Source: a bacterium SCSIO 12643 (lineage in GTDB: Bacteria; Bacteroidota; Bacteroidia; Flavobacteriales_G; Salibacteraceae). From it: a DNA stretch of 64,000 nt. Positions 1 to 8,301 of this stretch are shown piece by piece; positions within the stretch are counted from its first letter, which is position 1; each line of letters opens with the position of its first letter. The notes beneath the pieces are model-generated. The model was not told the DNA's origin. It saw only the letters and a program-made list of their open reading frames with translations, and searched no databases. The translations under genes were made by a program, and so were the position numbers. Where the stretch lies: the NCBI GenBank assembly GCA_024398135.1, contig CP073750.1, positions 2,170,001 to 2,234,000 of the forward strand. Direction: 5' to 3'.

Positions 1-377
1 TAGAAACAGTGACAACAGATGGTGATTATTCTGTAATTGTAGAAAATAGTAATGGCTGTTTTGGAACAGATACGATAAACGTAACATTCTCTATCTGTAG
101 TGGAATTGATGAGCCTGGAACAGCATTAAGTATCTCTATGTATCCAAATCCAACTAATGATGATTTAAATATCAATTTAGAAGGATTTATGGGTGAGACT
201 GTTGAGATTCAAATCATGAGTACAAACGGACAGTTGATTCAGACTAGAAAAATTGAGAGCAATAACCAAACAGAACTTAAGACCAAAATGGATTTAAGTC
301 AGGTGTCTCAAGGTTTATATTTTGTAGTCATCAAATCCGGAGATCAAGTGAAAGTAGAAAGAATAACCGTCTACTAA
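1..377 (+). CDS. T9SS type A sorting-domain protein, C-terminal fragment
   Basis: The reading frame is open to the left window edge, so only the end of a larger secreted protein is seen. A GTG at 9 is in frame but is not the likely start. The visible part has an Ig/SprB-like end (around VIVENSNGCFGTD) followed by a classic type A C-terminal sorting domain: ISMYPNPTNDDLNI, then MSTNGQLIQTRKI, then the closing SQGLYFVVIKSGDQ and VERITVY. Such domains carry proteins through the type IX secretion system and are removed at the cell surface. A strong hairpin terminator follows. The passenger function cannot be judged from this fragment. Confidence 0.85.
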   Translation, partial: ETVTTDGDYSVIVENSNGCFGTDTINVTFSICSGIDEPGTALSISMYPNPTNDDLNINLEGFMGETVEIQIMSTNGQLIQTRKIESNNQTELKTKMDLSQVSQGLYFVVIKSGDQVKVERITVY

Positions 378-403
378 TCGCAATAATATATTAAACAAAA
401 AAG

Positions 404-422
404 GCTTCTTGTTTCAGGAAGC
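404..422 (+). terminator. Rho-independent terminator
   Basis: An 8-bp stem GCTTCTTG/CAGGAAGC (one G-T pair) with a TTT loop is preceded by an A-run and followed by seven T. It lies 27 bp after the stop of the T9SS fragment and ends that transcript. Confidence 0.85.
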
Positions 423-545
423 TTTTTTTGTTTTAGAGAGATAGTAACACCTTGGGGAAGCCGACTAAAAAGCAATTCATAATTATGATTATATTAGCGA
501 GGAATTACATGTCCCGAGCTTGTAAGACTTTTATAATTATACGAG

Positions 546-3047
546 ATGAAATATATACTACTACTGATTTTTTCGATTCTGTCCGGGTTTCTTTTGGCAC
601 AAGGTAAAATAGGTACAGTAGAGTACGAACAGTTAAAAGAAGCGGGTAAGCTGAATCCTGTTGGCAATTATAGAATTGTAAACTCTTCAACATCATCGAA
701 TATTGTGATTGCTCCTGATTTTGGACGAAACAGAAGTAGAGCTGCGGGAGATTGTAGTTGTTACATTGAACCGGATTCAACCTATACTTTGGCTGTGGGC
801 CCGGATGACGATGGGAGTTCTCCATTGATTAACCTACCATTCAATTTTTGTTTTTATGGTACAAACAACAACTCGGTATATATAAATATCAATGGAAATG
901 TTTCGTTCGGAACACCTTATTCCACTTTCTCGGGCACGTCATTCCCAAGTAACAACTTTGTTATGGTGGCTCCTTTTTGGGGAGATGTGGATACAAGGTT
1001 GGATGCTAATGGAGTTGCTGGTGGAGAGATTTGGTATAAAATCACACCAACAGCAATGATTGTTAACTGGGTGGATGTTGGATATTATAACAGAGAAAAT
1101 GATAAGCGCAATACTTTTCAATTGATTATAACCGATGGTACCGACCCGCTAATTCCAAATGGAAATAATGTAGCCTTTTGTTATAAAGATATGCAATGGA
1201 CTACGGGAGCAGCATCAAATGGAGTCAACGGATTTGGAGGGATTGCAGCAACTGTTGGAGCCAATTTAGGAAATGGTGTGGATTTCATTCAGTTTGGGCG
1301 ATTTGATACCGCTGGAACGGCTTATGATGGACCATATAGCAACAATGATGGTGTTTCATGGTTAGATGATCAATCTATGTATTTTAATGCATGTAACAGC
1401 TCAAATACACCACCTATCGTAACCGGATTGAACTCTTGTGATACGATTGGTGTATGTAGAGGAGATACATTAAACTTTAATTTATCGTTTATTTCGCCAG
1501 AGCAAAACCAAATAACTGCGATTACTGTGAATACACCTTTCCCTGGACTCACAGTTGTAAATAATATAGCTGGAGTAAATGCATCATTAGATGCTTATGT
1601 AGTTGGTGGTCTGACAAATGTGGGATATCATAATTTACAAATCATGGCAATTGATAATGGGACACCTGCGGAAACAACATATGTGGATTTGGTCATATTT
1701 GTGGACAGTACAATTTTGAACCCGATTATAACTAGTAGTGATTCGACTTTATGCATTGGAGATTCAACCTTATTAGATGTAGGAACCGGATACGATAGTT
1801 ATAAGTGGAGTACCGGAGCACTTGATACCAATTCAATTGTCGGTTATACCGGATTATATACAGTGACCGTTACAAAAGGGTTGTGTGAAAAGTCATCAGC
1901 GCAATACAATGTGGTAACCATTGACCCGCAACCGGTAATTAACGAAGATAAATTGTGTGCAGGAGATAGTTTGGAATTGTATACCTACCAACAGTATGAT
2001 TCTGTGATTTGGAGTACTATGGATACCACAGATACCATAATGATTTCTTCACCTGGAACCTATAGTGTTCAGGTGATGTATTTCGGTTGTTTGGGGGTAG
2101 ATTCTGTGAATATTGCCCAGGTCCCTTTGCCACAGCCAACAATTAGTGGTGATACTTTTTATTGTCATCAGGATAGTGTGTTATTAACCACTGAAAATTG
2201 GGTGTCTTACCTGTGGTCAAATGGTGATACTACAAGAACGATTAAAGCAGGAAGTGGGATGAATACGGTTACTGTTGTCGACACCAATGGTTGTAGAAAT
2301 ACTTCTGCTTCCTTTAATGTGATCCAATCTATTCCTGACGCTATTATATATGGAGATACAGTTATTTGTGATTCAAATCGAACTACTCTTGAAGGAGCAA
2401 CGAACAATGTGACTTTTTTGTGGAGTACGTCAGATACAACAAGAACCATTACTGTAGATTCAGGAAGTTATGCTTTAACAGTTACAGATGTGTTTGGATG
2501 TATAGATTCGTCAAAAGTAACTGTAATTAAAGGGGTAAATCCTATTGCCCGGTTTGGTACAAATCCGTCAGGAGTCGCTATTGTTGGACAAGTAGTTAAT
2601 TTTAATGACTCTTCAACGATCTCCTCTGGAGCAATTATCAATTGGCTATGGCAGTTTGGTGACGGAGATTCTTCTTTGGTTCAAAACCCTGCACATTCCT
2701 ATTCAAGTACCGGAACTCAGAATATTGTTTTGTGGGTGCAAAGTGATTTGGGATGTTCAGATTCTACGCAAAGGTCATTACAAATAATTGAATCATTGGT
2801 GGGACCGAATATTATTACCCCAAATGGAGATTTTATTAATGACTTTCTAATTTTCCCGGCTTTAGAGTATTTTCCTCCCGCAAAGTTGGAGATATTTAAC
2901 CGGTGGGGTGTGTTATTATATGAGTCTTATCCTTACTTAAATAATTGGGACGCATACCAAATTCCGGACGGAACATATTATTATATTTTGACAATACCTG
3001 AGATAGACCGTACCATTAGCAACAACTTTACGATTTTGAGAGAGTAA
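546..3047 (+). CDS. Secreted NIDO/PKD protein with T9SS type B (CHU_C) C-terminus
   Basis: This 833-aa protein starts with a signal peptide ending near FLLAQG. Residues about 95-275 look like a nidogen-like (NIDO) domain: an FWGDVDTR segment, GEIWYKITPTAMIVNWVDVG, a FQLIITDG strand and a CYKDMQWTTGA segment followed by a GFGG turn. A cadherin/Ig-like region follows (about 295-390). Then come four or five roughly 80-residue modules, most with a Cys and a W-S-T/N-G-D/A-x-T-x-T motif, a PKD domain (about 675-745; WQFGDGDSS) and a CHU_C sorting domain (IITPNGDFINDFL ... EIFNRWGVLLYES). The type B tail predicts T9SS export and surface retention or release. NIDO domains are adhesion modules in animals, so a surface-adhesin role is inferred. 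It appears to be transcribed alone. Confidence 0.85.
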   Translation: MKYILLLIFSILSGFLLAQGKIGTVEYEQLKEAGKLNPVGNYRIVNSSTSSNIVIAPDFGRNRSRAAGDCSCYIEPDSTYTLAVGPDDDGSSPLINLPFNFCFYGTNNNSVYININGNVSFGTPYSTFSGTSFPSNNFVMVAPFWGDVDTRLDANGVAGGEIWYKITPTAMIVNWVDVGYYNRENDKRNTFQLIITDGTDPLIPNGNNVAFCYKDMQWTTGAASNGVNGFGGIAATVGANLGNGVDFIQFGRFDTAGTAYDGPYSNNDGVSWLDDQSMYFNACNSSNTPPIVTGLNSCDTIGVCRGDTLNFNLSFISPEQNQITAITVNTPFPGLTVVNNIAGVNASLDAYVVGGLTNVGYHNLQIMAIDNGTPAETTYVDLVIFVDSTILNPIITSSDSTLCIGDSTLLDVGTGYDSYKWSTGALDTNSIVGYTGLYTVTVTKGLCEKSSAQYNVVTIDPQPVINEDKLCAGDSLELYTYQQYDSVIWSTMDTTDTIMISSPGTYSVQVMYFGCLGVDSVNIAQVPLPQPTISGDTFYCHQDSVLLTTENWVSYLWSNGDTTRTIKAGSGMNTVTVVDTNGCRNTSASFNVIQSIPDAIIYGDTVICDSNRTTLEGATNNVTFLWSTSDTTRTITVDSGSYALTVTDVFGCIDSSKVTVIKGVNPIARFGTNPSGVAIVGQVVNFNDSSTISSGAIINWLWQFGDGDSSLVQNPAHSYSSTGTQNIVLWVQSDLGCSDSTQRSLQIIESLVGPNIITPNGDFINDFLIFPALEYFPPAKLEIFNRWGVLLYESYPYLNNWDAYQIPDGTYYYILTIPEIDRTISNNFTILRE

Positions 3048-3116
3048 AGATTTTGAAGAATATAGTAACATAATCAGCTAAAATCTATATCTTGAGCATT
3101 CTAAAACCCAATACTT

Positions 3117-4652
3117 ATGCTCGTAAAAACATATGGATCTGTCGTATATGGTATAGATGCGCAAAAAATCACTGTAGAAGTTAATGTAAGTGCCGGAGTC
3201 AACTTTTTTCTTGTTGGTCTTCCGGATAATGCGGTAAAAGAAAGTCAACAAAGAATAGATGCCGCTTTAAAAAACAATAAGTATAAGATTCCGGTCAAGG
3301 GAATTACCATCAATATGGCTCCTGCAAATATTCGTAAGGAAGGGAGTGCATATGACCTAACTATTGCGATGGGAATATTGGCTGCTACAGGACAAATAGA
3401 TGCTCCGGATATTGATCAATACATTATAATGGGAGAATTGTCCTTAGATGGTGATTTAAGGCCTATCAGAGGCGCATTGCCCATTGCGATTCAGGCACAG
3501 TTAGATGGGTTTAAAGGATTTATTTTACCCTACGACAATGCAGAAGAAGCTGCAGTAGTGAAAGGTCTGGATGTGTATGGTGTGAAGAATATTCTGGAGG
3601 TTATTGATTTTTTCAGGTTTGGTAGTAATTTGGAACCTGTTCATATTGAATTGTCAGAAACGTTTAGTGTAGATAATCAAGTTTATAGTGTCGATTTTTC
3701 AGATGTAAAAGGACAAGAGAATGTAAAGCGAGGATTGGAAATTGCAGCTGCCGGTGGACATAATGTAATTATGGTAGGACCTCCTGGAGTTGGAAAAACT
3801 ATGTTAGCCAAGAGGATTCCGACTATTTTACCTCCTTTAACTTTAGATGAAGCGCTTGAAACGACTAAAATTCATTCGGTTTCCGGATTATTGGACAAGT
3901 CTACTCCGTTGATCACGCAAAGACCATTTAGACATCCACATCATACGGTTTCTGATGTAGCTTTAGTAGGTGGAGGGTCAAATCCTAAACCGGGAGAAAT
4001 TTCATTAGCACATAATGGAATTCTGTTTTTAGATGAGTTACCTGAGTTTAAGAGAACCGTATTAGAAGTCATGAGACAACCGTTGGAAGATCGATACGTA
4101 ACGATATCCAGAGCAATGATTACCGTGGATTTCCCTGCTTCTTTTATGTTGGTAGCTTCCATGAACCCTTCACCAAGTGGCGATTTTTATGATCCGATAA
4201 CTTCAACTGATAGTGAACAGTCGGTTCGGAGATATTTAAATAAAGTTTCAGGTCCATTAATGGACCGTATTGATTTGCATTTGGAAGTCAGCAGTGTGCC
4301 ATTTGAAGAATTGAAGAACAGGGCAGAAGGAGAAAGCAGTCAATCAATTAGACAGAGAGTTGTGGCTGCAAGAAGTATTCAAAATAAAAGATACGAAGGT
4401 ATTGAAGGAATATATTCTAACGCGCAATTGGAACCAAAGCAAATGCGTAAATGGTGTCAGATTGATGGAATGGGAGAGCAATTACTTAAGAATGCGGTAG
4501 AACGATTAGGCTTTTCCGCAAGGTCTTATAATAGAATTTTAAAAGTTGCCAGAACAATTGCGGATCTGGATGCTAGCGAGAAAATAAAATCTCAGCATAT
4601 TGCTGAAGCGATACAATACCGCTCTTTGGATCGAGATGGTTGGTTGGGCTAG
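3117..4652 (+). CDS. comM: YifB/ComM family Mg-chelatase-like AAA+ ATPase
   Basis: This full-length 511-aa protein begins with the family signature MLVKTYGSVVYGIDA. The N-terminal third is the ChlI-like/Lon-related domain. The central AAA+ module has Walker A GPPGVGKTML (about residue 220) and Walker B ILFLDELPEF (about 302), followed by the MASMNP-type sensor region (VASMNPSPSG). The Mg_chelatase C-terminal domain ends with RSLDRDGW. In Vibrio and Haemophilus, ComM is a hexameric branch-migration helicase used to integrate transforming DNA. The protein is conserved in many non-competent bacteria as well. Its stop codon overlaps by 4 bp the convergent queD-like gene. Identification is firm; a competence role here is only known from homologues. 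Confidence 0.95.
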   Translation: MLVKTYGSVVYGIDAQKITVEVNVSAGVNFFLVGLPDNAVKESQQRIDAALKNNKYKIPVKGITINMAPANIRKEGSAYDLTIAMGILAATGQIDAPDIDQYIIMGELSLDGDLRPIRGALPIAIQAQLDGFKGFILPYDNAEEAAVVKGLDVYGVKNILEVIDFFRFGSNLEPVHIELSETFSVDNQVYSVDFSDVKGQENVKRGLEIAAAGGHNVIMVGPPGVGKTMLAKRIPTILPPLTLDEALETTKIHSVSGLLDKSTPLITQRPFRHPHHTVSDVALVGGGSNPKPGEISLAHNGILFLDELPEFKRTVLEVMRQPLEDRYVTISRAMITVDFPASFMLVASMNPSPSGDFYDPITSTDSEQSVRRYLNKVSGPLMDRIDLHLEVSSVPFEELKNRAEGESSQSIRQRVVAARSIQNKRYEGIEGIYSNAQLEPKQMRKWCQIDGMGEQLLKNAVERLGFSARSYNRILKVARTIADLDASEKIKSQHIAEAIQYRSLDRDGWLG

Positions 4653-5056
4653 GCTGGGTATGAAACTGAATTTCTTTCGGTTTCAAACAATTGAATATGT
4701 AACTCTAAGTTTTCAGGAAGTACTTCTTCGATTAAATTATAGCAGACAATCACGATATTTTCTGCAGTAGGAATGAGGTTTTTAAATTCAGGTACATCAA
4801 GATTTAAGTTTTTATGATCCATTTTTTCGACAACCTTTTGATTAATGATGTCTTTTAGGATTTTCATATCGATAACGTATCCGGTATCCGGGTCAATTTC
4901 ACCAGTAACTGAAACCACTAAATTATAATTGTGACCATGGTAGTTCGCATTATTACATAAGCCAAAAACAGCATCATTTTTTTCATTAGACCAATTAGGG
5001 TTGTAAAGTCTATGAGCTGCATTAAAGTGAGCTTTTCTACTAACGCGTACCTTCAT
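4649..5056 (-). CDS. queD: 6-pyruvoyl-tetrahydropterin synthase / QueD family protein
   Basis: This 135-aa T-fold protein is started at MKVRVSRKAHFNAAHRL because that is the conserved N-terminus; the frame also extends about 18 codons upstream into idi. Zn-binding histidines are visible at 15 (NAAHRL), 40 and 42 (HGH), and the closing LFETERNSV holds the catalytic Glu. The reactive Cys34 sits in CNNANYHGHNY, a C-x5-HGH spacing like eukaryotic PTPS, whereas classical QueD has C-x3-HGH. It would process dihydroneopterin triphosphate to a tetrahydropterin in queuosine or pterin synthesis; which product is uncertain. It is 2 bp downstream of idi, so it is probably co-transcribed with it. Confidence 0.85.
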   Translation of the reverse strand: MKVRVSRKAHFNAAHRLYNPNWSNEKNDAVFGLCNNANYHGHNYNLVVSVTGEIDPDTGYVIDMKILKDIINQKVVEKMDHKNLNLDVPEFKNLIPTAENIVIVCYNLIEEVLPENLELHIQLFETERNSVSYPA

Positions 5057-5058
5057 AA

Positions 5059-5577
5059 TTAAGATTTTGATAAATGGGTTTCTACTTCTTTTAATGCAAT
5101 TTGAAGCCAAATGGTATATTTCTCCGGTTCAAGTTCAATATCTTTTTTCAGATCTTCAATACTGATGTACTTCCAATCGGCTACTTCTTCAGGATTCATT
5201 ACAGGAGCATCATCATATTGACCAAAAATCACATGATCAAATTCATGTTCGGTTAATCCGTTTCCAAATTCTTTTTTATAAGTAAAACTGAAAACTTCAT
5301 TTAACTCCACGTCAAATCCCATTTCTTCCTGAAGTCTTCTGTGAGCAGCATCTAATGTGGATTCACCGTCTCTTTGATGACTACAGCATGTATTGGCCCA
5401 TTCACCTGCTGAATGGTATTTAGTATGTGCACGTTGTTGAATAAGTAGTTCACCTTTGGAATTAAAAACGAAAATGGAAAAAGCACGATGCAATAGGCCT
5501 TTTTCATGAGCTTCCATTTTTCCCATAAGACCAATTTGATTGTCTTCCTGATCTACTAAAACGACTTGTTCTTCCAT
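5059..5577 (-). CDS. idi: Isopentenyl-diphosphate delta-isomerase, type I
   Basis: The 172-aa Nudix-fold enzyme interconverts isopentenyl and dimethylallyl diphosphate for isoprenoid synthesis. It carries the type I landmarks: the catalytic Cys in WANTCCSHQ (about residues 57-65; most homologues have CSHP), the Nudix-like helix AAHRRLQEEMGF and the second acidic patch TEHEFDHVIFGQ around residues 106-117. The C-terminal motif EEVADWKYI is also present. Length is normal for bacterial type I enzymes. It is the first gene of a two-gene unit with queD. The upstream gene is on the same strand 72 bp away and is functionally unrelated. Confidence 0.93.
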   Translation of the reverse strand: MEEQVVLVDQEDNQIGLMGKMEAHEKGLLHRAFSIFVFNSKGELLIQQRAHTKYHSAGEWANTCCSHQRDGESTLDAAHRRLQEEMGFDVELNEVFSFTYKKEFGNGLTEHEFDHVIFGQYDDAPVMNPEEVADWKYISIEDLKKDIELEPEKYTIWLQIALKEVETHLSKS

Positions 5578-5649
5578 GTGCTTGGTTTAATTCATGCAAA
5601 AGAACAGAATTTTGATGGAATCCACATGAAACGAAAAAGATAATGTGAA

Positions 5650-6624
5650 TTATGTATATAAATAGCTGGAAACAAGACTTCCAATCAAGGCAATGAAAAA
5701 TAGATCACTTATCCACCAACGTTTAACTTCCAGATGAAATATGGTAAAAAGCATAGATAGTGGAATAATAATTGCGTTAACCATATTGGGAAACGGAGCA
5801 GAAAGAAAACCGTTGAATATGATTCCCAGAATTAAATACCAGAAAGATAAGTGTAATGCTTTGCGAATCTTGATAATTGATTTTGATACTGTTCGAAAGT
5901 AGATGAAGGATTGAAGTAGAATAAGTCCAAGAATGGTATAGGTCGCATAAGCTGGTAGATAGTTTTTCAAATCTAAAGGTTGGAATTGGTCCGACCAATA
6001 ACTGAAAATGTATTCAACTGGAAGAGAGAAAGAAAATACGATAGTATCAAAAAACAAGGCTGGAGTACCAAATCCAATGACCGCTATAAAAAAGTGTCTC
6101 CAAGAGGTTTGGTTGAGATAAATCAAGCTCCAAATGAGAATCGCCAGTAGAATAGCAGAAGGAAAATAAATCATAGAAGCCAGACCGATAAAAAATGAGG
6201 CGTTAAAAACAATACTCATAGGGAGCATTCCTTTAAATTGGGTCATGATAAGATGATAGCTGAGTAATAACAGCGGAACAGCAGTTACAAAAGGGGATAG
6301 AATTAGATTTTCCGGATAAAATGAGATGAAAATCCCAAAAAGAAAAAATAATAAATAATGAATGCCGGAAACCAGATTCAGATTTTGGACAATTCGATTA
6401 AAGAATAACCCGGAAAATAAAATATAGATGGTAGATGTAATATGGGAAATCCAGGGAAACCCAGAACCAAATTGGTTTAGAATATTGCTAGAAATGAGCT
6501 TATTGTCGAACGACTGTTCAGATTCATAAAAAAAACTAAAGAGAACAACCCTAAGAATAGTGATCAAAACGATAATTAAAATCCAAGATAATGGCTGACT
6601 TGTTCTAAAAATTCGTAGCAACAT
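5650..6624 (-). CDS. Multi-pass membrane protein of the DUF6427 type
   Basis: This 324-aa protein is strongly hydrophobic with about 9-10 predicted membrane helices and short polar loops. It begins MLLRIFRTSQPLSWILIIV. Its N-terminus, length and position beside purD and a tiny membrane protein resemble the uncharacterised flavobacterial DUF6427 family as I remember it. No catalytic motif is visible. It is divergent from the 62-aa gene at 6666, with start codons 41 bp apart. Function unknown; a role in membrane or envelope biology would be guesswork. Confidence 0.7.
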   Translation of the reverse strand: MLLRIFRTSQPLSWILIIVLITILRVVLFSFFYESEQSFDNKLISSNILNQFGSGFPWISHITSTIYILFSGLFFNRIVQNLNLVSGIHYLLFFLFGIFISFYPENLILSPFVTAVPLLLLSYHLIMTQFKGMLPMSIVFNASFFIGLASMIYFPSAILLAILIWSLIYLNQTSWRHFFIAVIGFGTPALFFDTIVFSFSLPVEYIFSYWSDQFQPLDLKNYLPAYATYTILGLILLQSFIYFRTVSKSIIKIRKALHLSFWYLILGIIFNGFLSAPFPNMVNAIIIPLSMLFTIFHLEVKRWWISDLFFIALIGSLVSSYLYT

Positions 6625-6637
6625 ATTGAATTAATTA

Positions 6638-6645
6638 TAAATTTG
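6638..6645 (+). promoter_or_regulatory. Candidate -7 element for the 62-aa gene
   Basis: TAAATTTG matches the Bacteroidota -7 consensus TAnnTTTG and lies 20 bp before the start codon of the small membrane protein. No well-spaced TTG -33 element is visible. Confidence 0.4.
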
Positions 6646-6665
6646 CGGTAATTAAAATTTGACAG

Positions 6666-6854
6666 ATGAATTCAAGTGATTTTTGGTACGCGGTAGGAGA
6701 TTTTTTTACAGAAACTTTTAAAATTCTTCCAGTCTTAGGTGACTTCGTTAACTGGCTTTACATTTCAATTATTACAATTGCACTGATTGTATGGATGTTT
6801 ATGCAACAGAAGTATAATTCAGCTGAAATGAAAGAAAGTGGTAAATTAAAATAA
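6666..6854 (+). CDS. Small single-pass membrane protein (DUF6341-like)
   Basis: This is a 62-aa ORF with one hydrophobic segment (about residues 29-48) flanked by an amphipathic N-terminus (FWYAVGDFFTETFKILPVLG) and a charged tail (QQKYNSAEMKESGKLK). It has its own -7 box, a normal start and a convergent hairpin after the stop. Similar tiny proteins, annotated DUF6341 in flavobacteria, sit near purD and a DUF6427 protein. That conserved context supports a real gene. Function is unknown. Confidence 0.75.
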   Translation: MNSSDFWYAVGDFFTETFKILPVLGDFVNWLYISIITIALIVWMFMQQKYNSAEMKESGKLK

Positions 6855-6868
6855 ATCACCACTTTCTT
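6832..6868. terminator. Bidirectional hairpin between convergent genes
   Basis: An 11-bp perfect inverted repeat (AAGAAAGTGGT / ACCACTTTCTT) with a 15-nt AT-rich loop spans the stop codon of the small membrane gene and lies just past the end of purD. The T-rich flank is better on the minus strand, so it may mainly terminate purD. Confidence 0.45.
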
Positions 6869-6880
6869 AAGATCTTATCT

Positions 6881-8155
6881 TTACTTTAGATCGAAACCTA
6901 TATCAGTTCGATAATTTACTTTATCGAACTTAATTTTTTCTACGTTTTTGTACGCTACGTCCAATGCTTCGCTCTGTGAAGAAGCTAACCCTGTTACAGC
7001 AAATACACGGCCTCCATTAGTAATTACCTGATCATTATTATTGGTAGTTGTTCCTGCGTGAAACACTAACGTGTCAGTTTCATTTAAACCGGTAACAGTT
7101 TTTCCTTTTTCGTAAGCTTCGGGATAGCCTCCAGATACCATTACTACAGTCGTAGCGGTTTTAGGACTGATTTCAAATTCTTTATCAGCCAAATTGCCTT
7201 GAGCAACACCTTCGAATAAATCCATCAGATCAGAATTAATTCTTGGAATTACGGCTTCCGTTTCAGGATCACCCATTCTCACATTATACTCCACAACAAA
7301 TGGTTCACCATCTTGATTCATCAAACCAATAAAGATAAAACCTTTATAATCAAAACCTTCTTTATTTAATCCATCAATAGTAGGTTTAATTACCTTTTCC
7401 TCTACTTTACTTAAGAACTCACCTTGCGCAAAAGGGACAGGAGAAATTGCTCCCATTCCACCGGTATTTAATCCGATATCACCTTCACCTATTCTTTTAT
7501 AATCCTTAGCTTCAGGAAGAATTTTATAAGATTTACCGTCAGTAAGTACAAAAACCGATAGTTCGATTCCGGCAAGGAACTCCTCAATAACCACCTTTTT
7601 ACTGGCTTCACCAAATTTGTTTTTAGCTAACATAGCTTCTAACTCCAATTTAGCGATCCCTAAGTGTTCCAAAATTAAAACGCCTTTACCCGCAGCTAGT
7701 CCATCGGCTTTAAGAACATATGGAGGATTTAAGCTTTCTAAAAACTCATAACCTTCATCGATATTTTCTGAGGTGAATGAAGCATATCTGGCAGTTGGAA
7801 TATTATGACGCATCATAAACTCCTTTGAAAATTCCTTACTACCTTCCAATTTAGCGCCTAATGCATTTGGGCCAATAACAGGAATATTCTTTAATTCTGA
7901 ATCCGATTCAAAGTAATCTCTAATACCTTTTACTAATGGATCTTCAGGTCCTACAACGACCATTTCGATTTGATGATTAAGAACTTCTTGCTTAATAGCA
8001 TCAAAATCGTTTACACCTACATTTAAATTTATTCCAACACTGGATGTTCCCGCATTTCCAGGAGCAATATATACTTGATTTACTTTCTCACTTTGAGCTA
8101 ATTTCCACGATAAGGCATGCTCTCTACCTCCTGATCCTATGACTAATACATTCAT
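6881..8155 (-). CDS. purD: Phosphoribosylamine-glycine ligase
   Basis: The 424-aa ATP-grasp enzyme joins phosphoribosylamine and glycine to give GAR, the second step of purine synthesis. The N-terminus MNVLVIGSGGREHALSWKL is diagnostic. GPEDPLVKGI follows at about 70, the ATP-grasp core LKADGLAAGKGVLIL at about 150, and the metal/ATP site EYNVRMGDPETEAVIPR at about 290. Length is typical. It is transcribed alone between an accC terminator upstream and a hairpin downstream. The other purine gene in the window, purH, is 26 kb away, so the pathway is scattered. Confidence 0.97.
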   Translation of the reverse strand: MNVLVIGSGGREHALSWKLAQSEKVNQVYIAPGNAGTSSVGINLNVGVNDFDAIKQEVLNHQIEMVVVGPEDPLVKGIRDYFESDSELKNIPVIGPNALGAKLEGSKEFSKEFMMRHNIPTARYASFTSENIDEGYEFLESLNPPYVLKADGLAAGKGVLILEHLGIAKLELEAMLAKNKFGEASKKVVIEEFLAGIELSVFVLTDGKSYKILPEAKDYKRIGEGDIGLNTGGMGAISPVPFAQGEFLSKVEEKVIKPTIDGLNKEGFDYKGFIFIGLMNQDGEPFVVEYNVRMGDPETEAVIPRINSDLMDLFEGVAQGNLADKEFEISPKTATTVVMVSGGYPEAYEKGKTVTGLNETDTLVFHAGTTTNNNDQVITNGGRVFAVTGLASSQSEALDVAYKNVEKIKFDKVNYRTDIGFDLK

Positions 8156-8256
8156 AAACCCCTCCTTTTTTTATTTACTACAAATTAAGAAAAAGAAAGG
8201 AAGAAATCTATCGGGTTGGAGGGTTTTTGTTGTACGTATTTTCATCAAATAAAAAA

Positions 8257-8276
8257 GGCATCTGAACTCAGATGCC
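8257..8276 (-). terminator. Rho-independent terminator after accC
   Basis: The stem GGCATCTG/CAGATGCC with a 4-nt loop is flanked on the minus strand by a run of T. It lies 26 bp downstream of the accC stop and separates it from purD. The A/T flanks on both sides suggest it could work in both directions. Confidence 0.85.
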
Positions 8277-8301
8277 TTTTAATTTATGATTTAAAATTTT
8301 A

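Noticed and set aside
505-825. 106-aa minus-strand frame overlapping the NIDO protein start
   Set aside because: Overlaps a clear signal peptide and NIDO coding region and shows no family motif.
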